DNA of 39,515 bases from JBLHGU01 sp047615875 (GCA_047615875.1 JBLHGU010000027.1:1-39515); one strand, 5' to 3'. Shown: positions 1 to 8,767, counted from the first letter of the stretch. Made by a program: numbers and translations. The notes: generated from the letters alone by a model not told the origin.

Positions 1-179
1 TCTGCCGTTAGTTCCGGCGCTGCTTCAACATCGATTTGAACATGAGGCACGCTATTAGTAGTCAGTGGTATGGGCGAATTTCGCACCGGCAAACTCAAAT
101 CTTCTGCCCAGGCCGAACTATTCACAACAACGACTAGAGCCGTGGCAATTATCCCGATAAACTTTTTGCTAACGTTCAT
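1..179 (-). CDS. Secreted protein, N-terminal part (runs off the window)
   Basis: Starting at the ATG on the complement of 177-179, the first 25 residues form a classical Sec signal peptide: MNVSKK, a hydrophobic core (FIGIIATALVVVV), then NSSAWA followed by ED, a good signal peptidase I site. The remaining visible ~34 residues are polar and carry no motif I recognise. The reading frame stays open to base 1, so the rest of the gene lies outside. It is transcribed in the same direction as the SnoaL-like gene and the coding remnant upstream. The protein is probably periplasmic; its function is unknown. Confidence 0.6.
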   Translation of the reverse strand, partial: MNVSKKFIGIIATALVVVVNSSAWAEDLSLPVRNSPIPLTTNSVPHVQIDVEAAPELTA

Positions 180-232
180 AATATGTTTCCGTTTGAATAA
201 ATCTCATTTACATAAAAGCAGTTATCTTAAGC

Positions 233-412
233 CTAATGATACGTTCGACTAACAGCAAAACTGCCCTCAATCCAATTCCTAAACTTCACTTTATCATCCC
301 TTACTTTAAAACCTGGGGCGAACGCAAAAACACTTGTTTCATATCCAGACTCGGTTAGTTTCCAATTCATTCGACCAAAGAAAGCGGCAGCACCTCCCGC
401 GGGAGCATACTG
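233..412 (-). pseudogene. C-terminal coding remnant, unidentified
   Basis: Between the secreted SnoaL-like gene and the signal-peptide gene, the minus strand has a 59-codon open stretch without a plausible start. It begins just after an in-frame TGA (complement of 413-415) and reads protein-like sequence such as FFGRMNWKLTESGY and FAFAPGFKVRDD before the TAG at 233-235. Just upstream, another frame reads RKIVWYNEGDS, so this may be the end of a longer gene with a frameshift near 405. I do not recognise the family. It could be a chance open frame, but the composition looks coding. Confidence 0.3.
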
Positions 413-444
413 TCACCTTCGTTGTACCAGACTATCTTTCGAGT

Positions 445-942
445 TTATTGAGCCTTCAACTGACGTAGTGCGCCTGCCCAATCTTCGACATGATAGGACT
501 GTGTAATTTTGTCGTTCTCAACAGTGTGAATATCGATAGTAAGAATGTCGAAACTTTTTCCCTGGCCATCAATACCAAAAAGCGGACCATTAGGGGTACC
601 TGTTGCGCGCCCTCGAACAACCACGCTATTACCGTCCTGGAGCATTTCTTCAACAGCCCAATTCAAATCAGGAATTAATTTAGCGAACCCACCCATCTGA
701 GCGACTAACATCTCACTGGATTTATTCTTTCCAGAGTAGTTTCCAATACTTTTCCAACCGGCGTCAGTTACCGCCAAAAATGCGTTTGCATGAACCTCAG
801 AGCCAGGGTTACTTAAGAAATCGTAAAAGGCTTGCACTGTTGTTTTGTCGTCTGCTCTTACATTCTCCATGGTCACTACAATGGTTGCCAATGATGCGCA
901 AGACAGCATAAATGCTGCGATTAGATACCTAACACTTGTCAT
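445..942 (-). CDS. Secreted SnoaL-like / ester-cyclase-type protein
   Basis: 165 residues. The first ~30 are a signal peptide (hydrophobic LIAAFMLSCASLATIVV, cleavage probably after VRA). The mature part has the layout of a SnoaL-like NTF2-fold domain: an N-terminal helix with VQAFYDFLSNPGS, a central MVAQMGGFAKLIPDLNWAVEEM, then strands with VVVRGRATGTPNGPLFGI and a C-terminal HTVENDKITQSYHVEDW. In this superfamily the cone-shaped pocket binds small hydrophobic ligands; members include polyketide cyclases and many uncharacterised proteins, so the substrate cannot be given. The gene is divergent from the LysR regulator that starts 133 bases away, which may control it. Confidence 0.7.
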   Translation of the reverse strand: MTSVRYLIAAFMLSCASLATIVVTMENVRADDKTTVQAFYDFLSNPGSEVHANAFLAVTDAGWKSIGNYSGKNKSSEMLVAQMGGFAKLIPDLNWAVEEMLQDGNSVVVRGRATGTPNGPLFGIDGQGKSFDILTIDIHTVENDKITQSYHVEDWAGALRQLKAQ

Positions 943-1016
943 AAAGATGTTCTCTTAGTTCTGTTGAGTAAAAATATTTAGCCACACAAAGTTGTAGCGG
1001 AGCTGAATTATATTGG

Positions 1017-1032
1017 TCAATAGATTAATTGA
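1017..1032. promoter_or_regulatory. Inverted repeat in SnoaL/LysR intergenic region
   Basis: TCAAT, 6 bases, ATTGA: a small perfect dyad just upstream of the preferred LysR start (1076). LysR regulators commonly bind short dyads of this size between divergent genes. The region is AT-rich, so a chance match is quite possible. Confidence 0.25.
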
Positions 1033-1075
1033 TAACATGCTATTATTTAATTTCACTATTCGATATTCTGCATCA

Positions 1076-1969
1076 ATGTTAGATCAACTTCGGCAAATTG
1101 CTATTTTTGCTAAAACCGTTGAACACGGTTCCTTTCGAAAGGCAGCCGCCGCTCTTCACTTATCACCCTCAGTAGTTAGTCACCACATTGCCAAGCTCGA
1201 ACAGCAACTTGGTGTGGCGTTGCTCTACCGGTCGACCCGCAAATTATCCTTAACTTCCGATGGAGAACAATTACTCGACTCAGCGCATTCAATGATCAGT
1301 GCTGCTGAAGACTTTTTCAGCATGGTTTCGAAGCACGCTCCAAAACTCCTCGGTGAGTTAAAAATTACGCTGCCCGCAGTAATGGAACGGTCGACACTTG
1401 TTAACGACATCGGCGATTTCGCAAAGTCTCATCCAGATGTGAGCGTGCAGCTTGACTTCACGGATATTCGACGCGAAATGATAGAAGACGGCGTGGACTT
1501 AGCCATTCGTATGGGCTGGCTTCGAGACAGTAGTCTAAAAGCCCGAAAACTATATGAAGTAAACAGGCGTGTTGTTGCTTCAGCTATATATTTCAAAGCA
1601 AAGCCAACCCCTGTAACAATCAAGGATGTAGAGAGCTGGGATTGGATCGAACTGTCGCCGGTGGGTTTTAACGCAGTATTTAATTTCCCCAAAGACTCAG
1701 CCAGATTGTTTAGGCCAAAATCTCGAATCAGGGTGAGCAGTGCCCATGCAATTGCACAACTAGTAGCCCATGGGAATGGTGTAGCGGCACTGCCTGAATT
1801 TCTTACCGATAAGGAAATTGCCAATGGCAAATTAGTACATGTCTTACCAAACTTAAAAATTAAACCTATCGGTGTTTATGCCGTATGGCCACCCAATGCA
1901 CCTAAAGGCGGACTCACCAATCGACTGGTAGAGTTTCTAGTTAAAAAGGTTAGTGCAACGCAGCAATAA
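1076..1969 (+). CDS. LysR-family transcriptional regulator
   Basis: 297 residues from the ATG at 1076. Residues 1-60 are the winged helix-turn-helix (IAIFAKTVEHGSFRKAAAAL, then LSPSVVSHHIAKLEQQLG and LLYRSTRKLSLT). Residues ~90-290 are the periplasmic-binding-like effector domain (LKITLPAV, VQLDFTD, DLAIRMGWL, VAHGNGVAALPEFL). An in-frame TTG at 1013 would add 21 residues that do not belong to the family, so the internal ATG placing the HTH at the N-terminus is preferred; no strong ribosome binding site is visible at either. LysR proteins usually act on a divergent neighbour, here the SnoaL-like gene. The effector is unknown; the short effector domain is of the CrgA/DsdC-like group. Confidence 0.88.
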   Translation: MLDQLRQIAIFAKTVEHGSFRKAAAALHLSPSVVSHHIAKLEQQLGVALLYRSTRKLSLTSDGEQLLDSAHSMISAAEDFFSMVSKHAPKLLGELKITLPAVMERSTLVNDIGDFAKSHPDVSVQLDFTDIRREMIEDGVDLAIRMGWLRDSSLKARKLYEVNRRVVASAIYFKAKPTPVTIKDVESWDWIELSPVGFNAVFNFPKDSARLFRPKSRIRVSSAHAIAQLVAHGNGVAALPEFLTDKEIANGKLVHVLPNLKIKPIGVYAVWPPNAPKGGLTNRLVEFLVKKVSATQQ

Positions 1970-2008
1970 TTCGCTGACTAACCGTTGAAGCTTGCCTATT
2001 TCCAGTTA

Positions 2009-2038
2009 GCGGTCCGTCAGCCTGGGCCTTAGGACCGC
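2009..2038. terminator. Hairpin between convergent genes
   Basis: A perfect 7-base stem (GCGGTCC / GGACCGC) with a 16-base loop lies between the stop of the LysR gene and the stop of the convergent SDR. There is no T-run on either side, so an intrinsic terminator is plausible but weak. Confidence 0.4.
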
Positions 2039-2050
2039 AGTATATACTGC

Positions 2051-2821
2051 TTACCATAAAGCCCCTGCATTCACTTGTATGTCTTCCATTGTCAGCGCAG
2101 GTGCCGCTCCGGAACAACAAAAGACGACGACTGCAGCAATCTCTTCAGGCTGGGTTAGTCGGCCCTGAGGATTAGATTGTTTCATTAACTCAATTTCTTC
2201 TGCATAGCTTCGGCCGTTGATATCTGCCAGAGATTGCGCACTGGCTCTTAGCATCGACGTTTCGACCCAGGTGGGGCTCACGCACATACAGGTAATACCA
2301 TCAGGAGCACCTTCGCGAGCCACTGCTTTGGATAATCCAACCAGTCCGGCCTTGGAGGCGCAATAGGCCGCATGGGTTGGTTCTGCCACCCTGGCGGCTG
2401 TGGACGCAATGTTAACAATGCGGCCATATTGATTGCGTTTCATAGCCGGCAAGCAGGCCTTCATCATGCGAAAAGGACCGGATAGATTGATGTCAATCAC
2501 ACGATTCCAGTCTTCCTCACTATGACCATCCACACCATGGTGGGCTGATACTCCGGCATTGTTTATCAACAGATCCGACTCGCCATGAAAGGTCTCGGCC
2601 TGCTGCATAAACTGCCCGATGGATTCGCCGCTAGCTACATCGAGAGCAATAACTCTACAGGGCCCTGTCATGGCCGCCATGACATTCACGACCAGTTTCT
2701 CGTCGTCTCCCCGCCTGGAGCCAATCACTACACTGGCACCCTGTTTTGACAATTCAGTTGCTATAGCCAAGCCTATGCCTTCCAGCCCGCCGGTGACTAT
2801 TGCCCTGCTACCATTTAACAT
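2051..2821 (-). CDS. SDR-family NAD(P)-dependent oxidoreductase
   Basis: 256 residues from an ATG preceded by a strong ribosome binding site (GGAGAAGG); the frame extends further upstream but that part lacks family sequence. Classical short-chain dehydrogenase features are present: cofactor loop TGGLEGIG near residue 9, LLINNAG near 84, a catalytic Ser in IASTAA and the YCASK motif (Tyr/Lys) near 150, and INLSGPF. The C-terminus ends in VNAGALW, close to the usual DGG-type ending. It fits 3-oxoacyl reductase or 3-hydroxybutyrate-dehydrogenase-like SDRs, but the substrate cannot be told. It is divergent from pyruvate kinase, with only 90 bases between the two starts. Confidence 0.85.
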   Translation of the reverse strand: MLNGSRAIVTGGLEGIGLAIATELSKQGASVVIGSRRGDDEKLVVNVMAAMTGPCRVIALDVASGESIGQFMQQAETFHGESDLLINNAGVSAHHGVDGHSEEDWNRVIDINLSGPFRMMKACLPAMKRNQYGRIVNIASTAARVAEPTHAAYCASKAGLVGLSKAVAREGAPDGITCMCVSPTWVETSMLRASAQSLADINGRSYAEEIELMKQSNPQGRLTQPEEIAAVVVFCCSGAAPALTMEDIQVNAGALW

Positions 2822-2911
2822 AATGCCTTCTCCTATAACAAAATTGGGTTCGTCTCGGCATCCTATCACGACTATAATCGCCCCCGCCAAACTCCTACCA
2901 GGTACGCCAAA

Positions 2912-4342
2912 CTGAACATTCGCCGACGCTTTAGAAAAACCAAAGTTATTGCCACCATCGGACCAGCCTGTGATAACGAATACACACTGAAGGCCATGAT
3001 TCGTGCCGGTATGAATGTCGCACGATTAAATATGTCTCATGGTGATGAGAATTCCCATGGGGCCACTGTAAAACGAATTCGTCAGGCGGCTAGTGATTGC
3101 GAAACCCTGGTTGCGATCATGGTCGATACTAAGGGGCGTGAGATTCGTACCGGTCGTCTTGCAGCCGGCGAAGTATTGTTGGAACGCCATAAAACCTTCA
3201 CCTTGTATAACGACGATCGATCGGGTGATGAGAACGGCGTTTCTATCAGCTATAAGGGTCTGCATCAACACGCGGCGCTGGGACACCGAATTCTGGTGGA
3301 TGACGGGCAAATTGAGCTTATTGTTAACGCGATCGAAGATACCAGAGTGGTTTGCCGCATTGAATGTGGCGGCGTACTGCGTAACACCAAGGGAGTGAAT
3401 CTTCCGGATACAACATCGGCGTTAAACGACATTGAGTACGACACTGGTCGTGAGCTGACTTTTGCGGCTCAACAAAAAGTCGACTTTATCGCAGCCTCTT
3501 TTGTGCGTAATGCCGCCGAGATACAGGATCTGCGCAGTCAGCTCCGAGTTCTTAATGCAGATATCCCGATTATCGCCAAAATAGAAAACCGCGAAGGCGT
3601 GGAAAACATTGAAGAGATTATCACTTCAGCCAACGGCATTATGGTGGCACGTGGCGATTTGGGCGTTGAACTCAAAATGGGTGAAGGCCCCACCATTCAG
3701 AAACGAATCATCCGGGCCACGGTATCTAACGGTAAACCGGTAATTACGGCAACCCAGATGCTCGATTCTATGGAGCGCAATCCGCGCCCAACCCGGGCTG
3801 AGGTGAGTGATGTTGCAAATGCTATTTTCGACGGTAGTTCCGCCGTTATGTTATCTGGCGAAACTGCCTCCGGCTCTCGACCCGTAGAGGCCGTTCGTAC
3901 CATGGTAGAGCTGGCCCTGGAAGCGGAGGAAAGTCTGCGTGAATTTGGCAATTTGCAACAGATAAAGCCCAACCCGTCCAACGAAGTTACCGAAGCGGTC
4001 GCCCAGGCCTCTATTACCATGGCCAATCATTTGCATGCGGCGGTTATTATCGCGCTGACCGAAACCGGCTTTTCATCCAGGTTGATTTCCAAGTACCGGC
4101 CAGACTGCCCTATTCTTGCGATAACCTCCTCATCAACGGTTGCCCATAGACTAGCCATGAGCTGGGGAATTTATGGCGTAATTTATGACGGTGATGGCTC
4201 TGATCAAGATAAGGTTAATTTCGCCATTGCTGCGGCGAAGCGCGTCGGTCAGGTTCAAGCTGGCGATTTACTGATATTAACCGCAGGAAGTTCGAGACAA
4301 GCGGGCAGTACTAATCTGATTCGTGTGTTAAATGTGGAATAA
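2912..4342 (+). CDS. pyk: Pyruvate kinase (non-AUG start)
   Basis: Converts phosphoenolpyruvate and ADP to pyruvate and ATP in the last step of glycolysis. Clear family motifs: RRRFRKTKVIATIGPA at the N-terminus, VARLNMSHG, the catalytic Lys/metal segment IIAKIENREGVENI, MVARGDLGVE, and the signature region TATQMLDSM with RPTRAEVSDVANA; the C-terminal allosteric domain follows (ISKYRPDCPILAIT, ending TNLIRV). The first ATG is at 2996, but this would delete the conserved first strand. The family sequence continues upstream in frame to about 2912, and no ATG, GTG or TTG exists between the upstream stop (about 2816) and 2996. CTG at 2912 (AGG eight bases ahead) gives 476 residues, the usual length; ATT at 2918 is an alternative. 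Its neighbours are not glycolytic. Confidence 0.9.
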   Translation: MNIRRRFRKTKVIATIGPACDNEYTLKAMIRAGMNVARLNMSHGDENSHGATVKRIRQAASDCETLVAIMVDTKGREIRTGRLAAGEVLLERHKTFTLYNDDRSGDENGVSISYKGLHQHAALGHRILVDDGQIELIVNAIEDTRVVCRIECGGVLRNTKGVNLPDTTSALNDIEYDTGRELTFAAQQKVDFIAASFVRNAAEIQDLRSQLRVLNADIPIIAKIENREGVENIEEIITSANGIMVARGDLGVELKMGEGPTIQKRIIRATVSNGKPVITATQMLDSMERNPRPTRAEVSDVANAIFDGSSAVMLSGETASGSRPVEAVRTMVELALEAEESLREFGNLQQIKPNPSNEVTEAVAQASITMANHLHAAVIIALTETGFSSRLISKYRPDCPILAITSSSTVAHRLAMSWGIYGVIYDGDGSDQDKVNFAIAAAKRVGQVQAGDLLILTAGSSRQAGSTNLIRVLNVE

Positions 4343-4414
4343 TAGGCCTGAACACAGAGTCGGTTAACAATAACACCCGATCGACAATTTAGTTTTCAAC
4401 CGGAATTAAAATAG

Positions 4415-5785
4415 ATGCAAGCTTCTGATGTAAAAACTGCCGCAGATGCGGCCCGTATAATTAACGATCGTGAGCTCGACTATGTCAAAGTCGGACTATT
4501 CGATGCTGATGGCGTTATGCGTGGCAAGTACATGCACCGCGACAAGTTTCTTTCCTCTTTAGACGGCGGTTTTGGATTCTGTGATGTGGTACTAGGCTGG
4601 GATTCCAACGACCAGTTGTACGACAACGTTAACATTACTGGCTGGCATACTGGCTATGGCGATGCATGGGTTCGCATCCTTCCTGAAACATGTCGTGAAT
4701 TGCCCTTGGAACAAACCGGTTCATTACTTTTCCTGGCTGAGTTTGATAAAGCGGCTGAAGCAGTTTGTCCACGAGGTGTATTGCGACGCGTACTCGATAA
4801 GGCAAAGAACATGGGCTTTAATGTCACTGCGGCCTGTGAGTTTGAGTTTTTTCTGTTTGAGGAAACCGCGCAATCCGTAAGAGACAAAAACTATAAAAAT
4901 CTAAAAAATATTTCTCCTGGATTCTTTGGTTACTCGATGCTGCGTAGTTCTGTTTACGCGGAATTTTATGAAGATCTATTATCACTTGGCCTGACCATGG
5001 ATTTCCCCATTGAAGGACTGCATACGGAAACCGGCCCTGGTGTGCTGGAAGCTGCCCTGGTGCATTCCGATGCGTTGGCCGCAGCGGATCGCGCAGCATT
5101 ATTCAAGACCTATACCAAGGTTCTGGCACAGCGCAATGACTGGATGGCCACCTTTATGGCTAAGTGGTCGCCGGACTGGCCTGGACAGAGCGGCCATATT
5201 CACATTTCTCTTACCAACGAGAAGGGTGGCGCTGTTTTTCATGACAAGGGTGCAGAGCAAAATATTTCTACTGCCATGCGTCACTTCATCGGCGGGCAAC
5301 AGCAGCTTATGCCTGAAATGTTGTGCATGGTGGCTTCAACGGTAAATAGCTTTAGCCGTCTAATTCCTGGTTTCTGGGCACCCACATCAGCCAGTTGGGG
5401 AATTGAGAATCGCACCTGTGCGTTGCGTGCTATTTTGGGTAAAGAGAATTCCCAACGGGTCGAGTATCGTATTGCCGCTGCAGACATTAATCCCTATATC
5501 GCGTTAGCAGCCGCTATTGGCTCCGGGCTTTGGGGTATAGAAAACTCCATTGAACCAGAAGCACCGATTGTAGGTAATGCCTATGATGCGACGTTCCCGG
5601 ATAACTTACAGCTACCCGCCACATTGTTCGAGGCTGCCGGTCGTTTAAAAACTTCTGAGCCCTCACGCTCCCTGTTTGGCGATGCTTTTGTAGAACATTA
5701 TGCGGCGACCAGGGAATGGGAAGAACGCGAGTTCCGAAAACATATTAGTGACTGGGAAATGAGCCGTTACTTTGAAATAATCTAG
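4415..5785 (+). CDS. Glutamine synthetase-family ligase (gamma-glutamyl-amine type)
   Basis: 456 residues. The beta-grasp N-domain (DYVKVGLFDADGVMRGKYM) is followed by the catalytic domain with metal ligands in CEFEFFLFEE (~141-150), ETGPGVLEAAL (~205-214), the GHIHISL loop (His 261/263), NSFSRLIPG (311-319), an ENRTCALR segment (331-338) and EYRIAAADINPYIALA. The adenylylation-site tail of true GlnA is absent. GlnA3/PuuA/GmaS-like members join glutamate to amines (polyamines, ethanolamine, methylamine) rather than ammonia. The aldehyde dehydrogenase 100 bases downstream matches the Puu logic of glutamylation, oxidation to aldehyde, then to acid. The missing oxidase and hydrolase steps are not seen, and the amine substrate is unknown. 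Confidence 0.82.
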   Translation: MQASDVKTAADAARIINDRELDYVKVGLFDADGVMRGKYMHRDKFLSSLDGGFGFCDVVLGWDSNDQLYDNVNITGWHTGYGDAWVRILPETCRELPLEQTGSLLFLAEFDKAAEAVCPRGVLRRVLDKAKNMGFNVTAACEFEFFLFEETAQSVRDKNYKNLKNISPGFFGYSMLRSSVYAEFYEDLLSLGLTMDFPIEGLHTETGPGVLEAALVHSDALAAADRAALFKTYTKVLAQRNDWMATFMAKWSPDWPGQSGHIHISLTNEKGGAVFHDKGAEQNISTAMRHFIGGQQQLMPEMLCMVASTVNSFSRLIPGFWAPTSASWGIENRTCALRAILGKENSQRVEYRIAAADINPYIALAAAIGSGLWGIENSIEPEAPIVGNAYDATFPDNLQLPATLFEAAGRLKTSEPSRSLFGDAFVEHYAATREWEEREFRKHISDWEMSRYFEII

Positions 5786-5885
5786 CACTTTTTTGCACCG
5801 AGGTTGAGTAATCATCCTGGTGATGAAGTAAGGCTAATAACACGAGCTCGCTTTTCCGATCTAACTTTTATTCAGATAAAATTCA

Positions 5886-7274
5886 ATGAAATCATTTTCA
5901 GTAATCTCGCCAGTGAATGGCGAAGTCTATGTAGAACGCCCCTATGCCAGCAATGAGCAAATTGCGAATGCGTTGGAGAAAGCTAATGGAATAACTTCTA
6001 CGTGGCGTAATACCAGCATTGTCGAACGTGCGGAACTGGTAAACCGCGCAGTGGATCAACTTATAGCCCGTAAAGATATTATCTCTAATGAATTAACCTG
6101 GCAGATGGGTCGACCCATCTCTTTCGGTCCGGGCGAGATCGCGGGTTTTGAAGAACGCGCTCGTCATATGGCATCCATAGCCGAACAGGCTCTACAACCG
6201 GTTACACCCGAATCAAAACCCGGTTTCGAACGATTTATTCGTCGCGAGCCTCTAGGGCAAGTATTTGTTATTGCACCGTGGAACTTTCCCTTTTTAACTG
6301 CGGTTAATGCCGTAGTCCCCGCATTGTTGTCTGGAAATACCGTACTTATAAAGCATTCTGCGCAAACACCTTTGTGTGCGGAACGATTCGTTGAGGCTTT
6401 TACGCAAGCCGGTCTGCCAGAAGGAGTCTTCCAGTACTTGCATCTTGACCATACAGCGACAGAACAACTGATCAAAGCACCTGAAACAGCCTTTGTTGCA
6501 TTTACCGGCTCAGTACCTGGCGGTGAAATGGTTGAACGTGCGGTGGCCGGACTGTTCAAAGGCGTCGGACTAGAGTTAGGTGGTAAAGACCCGGCTTACG
6601 TTCGTAATGATGCAGATTTAAAACAGGCGATAGACACTGTTGTTGATGGTGCCTTCTTCAACTCTGGTCAGTCTTGCTGCGGTATCGAACGAGTCTATGT
6701 CCATCAGTCTATATTTGATGATTTTGTTGGTGGGGCTATTGAGCTGGTCAATCAATATAAACTGGGCCCCCCACAGGAGCCACAAACAAACCTCGGCCCA
6801 ATGGTACGAAGCCAGGCTGCAGATTTTGTACGCGGCCAGATTGACGAAGCGATTACGCAAGGTGCGGTAGCTCATATAGATGCGGATAAGTTTGCCTACA
6901 ATCGCAACGGCACAGCTTATCTTGCACCGCAACTACTAACCAATGTAAATCATGATATGCGGGTGATGACTGAAGAGTCTTTCGGTCCCGTAGTAGGCAT
7001 TCAAGCAGTTAAAAATGATGCCGAGGCCATTGCTTTGATGAATGATAGCGACTTTGGTCTTACCGCTGCCGTTTTTACACAAGATCAGGATGCGGCGTTA
7101 TCCATTGGCTCTGAGGTAAATACTGGCACCTGGTTTATGAATCGTTGTGACTATCTCGATCCAGCCCTGGCCTGGACTGGAGTTAAAAATTCCGGACGTG
7201 GATGTACGCTTTCCAGTGTCGGGTTTGAGCAGCTAACACGACCTAAATCTTTTCATCTAAAACTTCCACAATAG
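5886..7274 (+). CDS. NAD(P)-dependent aldehyde dehydrogenase
   Basis: 462 residues, full length for the ALDH superfamily. Visible features: PWNFP (Asn 133), the Rossmann loop FTGSVPGG (~207-213), the general base Glu 230 in LELGGKDP, and the nucleophile Cys 264 in NSGQSC. It oxidises an aldehyde to its acid with NAD(P)+ in the cytoplasm. It follows the glutamine-synthetase-family gene on the same strand, so the likely substrate is a gamma-glutamylated aminoaldehyde or a semialdehyde. This is inferred from context; the sequence resembles the succinate-semialdehyde/PuuC group only in general. The 100-base gap between the genes shows no clear terminator, so they may be co-transcribed. Confidence 0.88.
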   Translation: MKSFSVISPVNGEVYVERPYASNEQIANALEKANGITSTWRNTSIVERAELVNRAVDQLIARKDIISNELTWQMGRPISFGPGEIAGFEERARHMASIAEQALQPVTPESKPGFERFIRREPLGQVFVIAPWNFPFLTAVNAVVPALLSGNTVLIKHSAQTPLCAERFVEAFTQAGLPEGVFQYLHLDHTATEQLIKAPETAFVAFTGSVPGGEMVERAVAGLFKGVGLELGGKDPAYVRNDADLKQAIDTVVDGAFFNSGQSCCGIERVYVHQSIFDDFVGGAIELVNQYKLGPPQEPQTNLGPMVRSQAADFVRGQIDEAITQGAVAHIDADKFAYNRNGTAYLAPQLLTNVNHDMRVMTEESFGPVVGIQAVKNDAEAIALMNDSDFGLTAAVFTQDQDAALSIGSEVNTGTWFMNRCDYLDPALAWTGVKNSGRGCTLSSVGFEQLTRPKSFHLKLPQ

Positions 7275-7304
7275 TCCGTACACTGTACAACCACACGTTT
7301 TCTT

Positions 7305-8756
7305 TCAGCGCGGCCTGGTTGTTGCAGTAACCGATTTATAGTCTACAGAACGATATGGCGCAAATTGCTCAGCGATGGGCATTTTGCGCTGCTTCTTCAG
7401 CCCCATATCGTCCATTAGTTCATCTAAGTACGGTAGCTGATGCAGGTTCAGAATCTGCGCTCGATTGGGCCTTTGGGTCACAACGGATTCGTTCCATTTT
7501 CTCAATGTTTCTATTTCCTGTAGTTGTGCTTCAGCCTCCGGCCAGCTAACTTGATTAGTTAGCCATCGTGCAACCCAGGTCGCCTGAATGGCGTAACAGG
7601 TGGCGCTGTTAATTCCCTGTACGCCACCAACAAAAGCGAATCCTGGCATGGCCGGATGAACCATGTGCCGATACAAATGCATGCCATCTTCATCATAAAT
7701 TTTGTTCAGCAACGAGTTCGGCAGAAACGAGTAGTCATGCTGCCAGCCGGTACCACAAATAACTGTCTCGGCTGCTAGATATTGGCCATTGGATAAATGT
7801 ATTCCGCTGGCATCGAATCTGTCGATTTCTGATCGCACCGAGCGAATCTTGCTCTGATCCATCATCGAAAAGAATTTGCGTGGCGTGATATACAAATTGG
7901 TAAATAGATCCAGTTTTATCGGCCTGTCCGGCATCACCTTCCTGGATTTTAATTTGAACTGGGCACCTAATAAAACTTCGAAAAATTTCCAGAACAGATC
8001 AACCAGAAACCCCACCTTGTGATGCAAAATTCCGACCTTTCTTCCTGATCTAATCCAGGGAGGTGCAAAGATAGTTGGCCAACGGGCAAATAACAGTACA
8101 TGATTACGGATTAGTCCCAGTATCTTTTCTGGTACTGGCCAGCGTACTGAGCGGTGGATTATTGATACAGCCTTCGCGTCAGATACGGCATCAACTGATA
8201 CATCCATGGCAGAACGGCTGAAACCAACAACCGCTACATTTTTACCCTTTACCTGGGATGAGTCTCTAAACTGACTTGTGTGAATCACTTCACCGTCAAA
8301 CTTCTCGACGCCCGACCATTGGGGCAATTTCGGATGGTTAAACATACCCGGAGCCATAATGAAGAAATCGAAAGTTCCAACTCGAGACTGCTGATTGCTA
8401 ACGGTTTCAATAACCCATTTACCATCATCCTGGGGATTTGCTGAGACAACCTTTGTATTAAATTCAATACATTCGAGCACGCCAAAATTTTTCGCATAAC
8501 CCGCAAGATAATTTCGCACTTCACCGGCATCAGGAAACAACGAAGCGTCCTTTGGCCAGGGCCAATCTGGAAAGCCATAAACACAGGAAGGCTCTAATAC
8601 ACGCAGCGATTTGTAGTTATTAGCCCACACCCCACCAAGCTCCGGCCTCGATTCATATACGGTTACTTCAAAACCGTACTGTTTAAGGGTTTTGGCCGTT
8701 GTTAAACCTGCGACACCGGCACCTAGAACAGCCACTGTTTTACTCTGTTTTATCAC
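7305..8756 (-). CDS. Flavin-containing monooxygenase (FMO-like)
   Basis: 483 residues. An FAD-binding GAGVAGL lies at ~12-18, then ESRPELGGVW; the FMO/Baeyer-Villiger fingerprint FDGEVIHTSQF is followed by the NADPH-binding VVGFSRSAMD and the C-terminal CGTGWQHDYSF. It would insert one oxygen into a soft nucleophile (N or S) or a ketone using NADPH and O2. An in-frame TTG at 8771 is possible, but GTG at 8756 has a consensus GAGGAAG exactly six bases ahead, so it is preferred. It is the last gene of the sulfatase-cupin-cupin-PepSY run and its ribosome site overlaps the PepSY stop codon. It lacks the usual trimethylamine monooxygenase N-terminal sequence. Confidence 0.82.
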   Translation of the reverse strand: MIKQSKTVAVLGAGVAGLTTAKTLKQYGFEVTVYESRPELGGVWANNYKSLRVLEPSCVYGFPDWPWPKDASLFPDAGEVRNYLAGYAKNFGVLECIEFNTKVVSANPQDDGKWVIETVSNQQSRVGTFDFFIMAPGMFNHPKLPQWSGVEKFDGEVIHTSQFRDSSQVKGKNVAVVGFSRSAMDVSVDAVSDAKAVSIIHRSVRWPVPEKILGLIRNHVLLFARWPTIFAPPWIRSGRKVGILHHKVGFLVDLFWKFFEVLLGAQFKLKSRKVMPDRPIKLDLFTNLYITPRKFFSMMDQSKIRSVRSEIDRFDASGIHLSNGQYLAAETVICGTGWQHDYSFLPNSLLNKIYDEDGMHLYRHMVHPAMPGFAFVGGVQGINSATCYAIQATWVARWLTNQVSWPEAEAQLQEIETLRKWNESVVTQRPNRAQILNLHQLPYLDELMDDMGLKKQRKMPIAEQFAPYRSVDYKSVTATTRPR

Positions 8757-8767
8757 AGTGTGCTTCC

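Noticed and set aside
4415..5785. True glutamine synthetase GlnA
   Set aside because: No adenylylation-type C-terminal region and no glnK/ntr genes nearby; sequence fits the divergent GS-like ligases better.
7275..7304. GTAC-ACT-GTAC dyad between the ALDH and FMO genes as a terminator
   Set aside because: Stem is only four bases with a three-base loop; too weak to support.
7305..8756. FMO as trimethylamine monooxygenase (Tmm) with the GS-family gene as GmaS
   Set aside because: The N-terminal sequence lacks the Tmm pattern and no Mgs/Mgd or TMA-oxide genes are present; only the general FMO family is supported.
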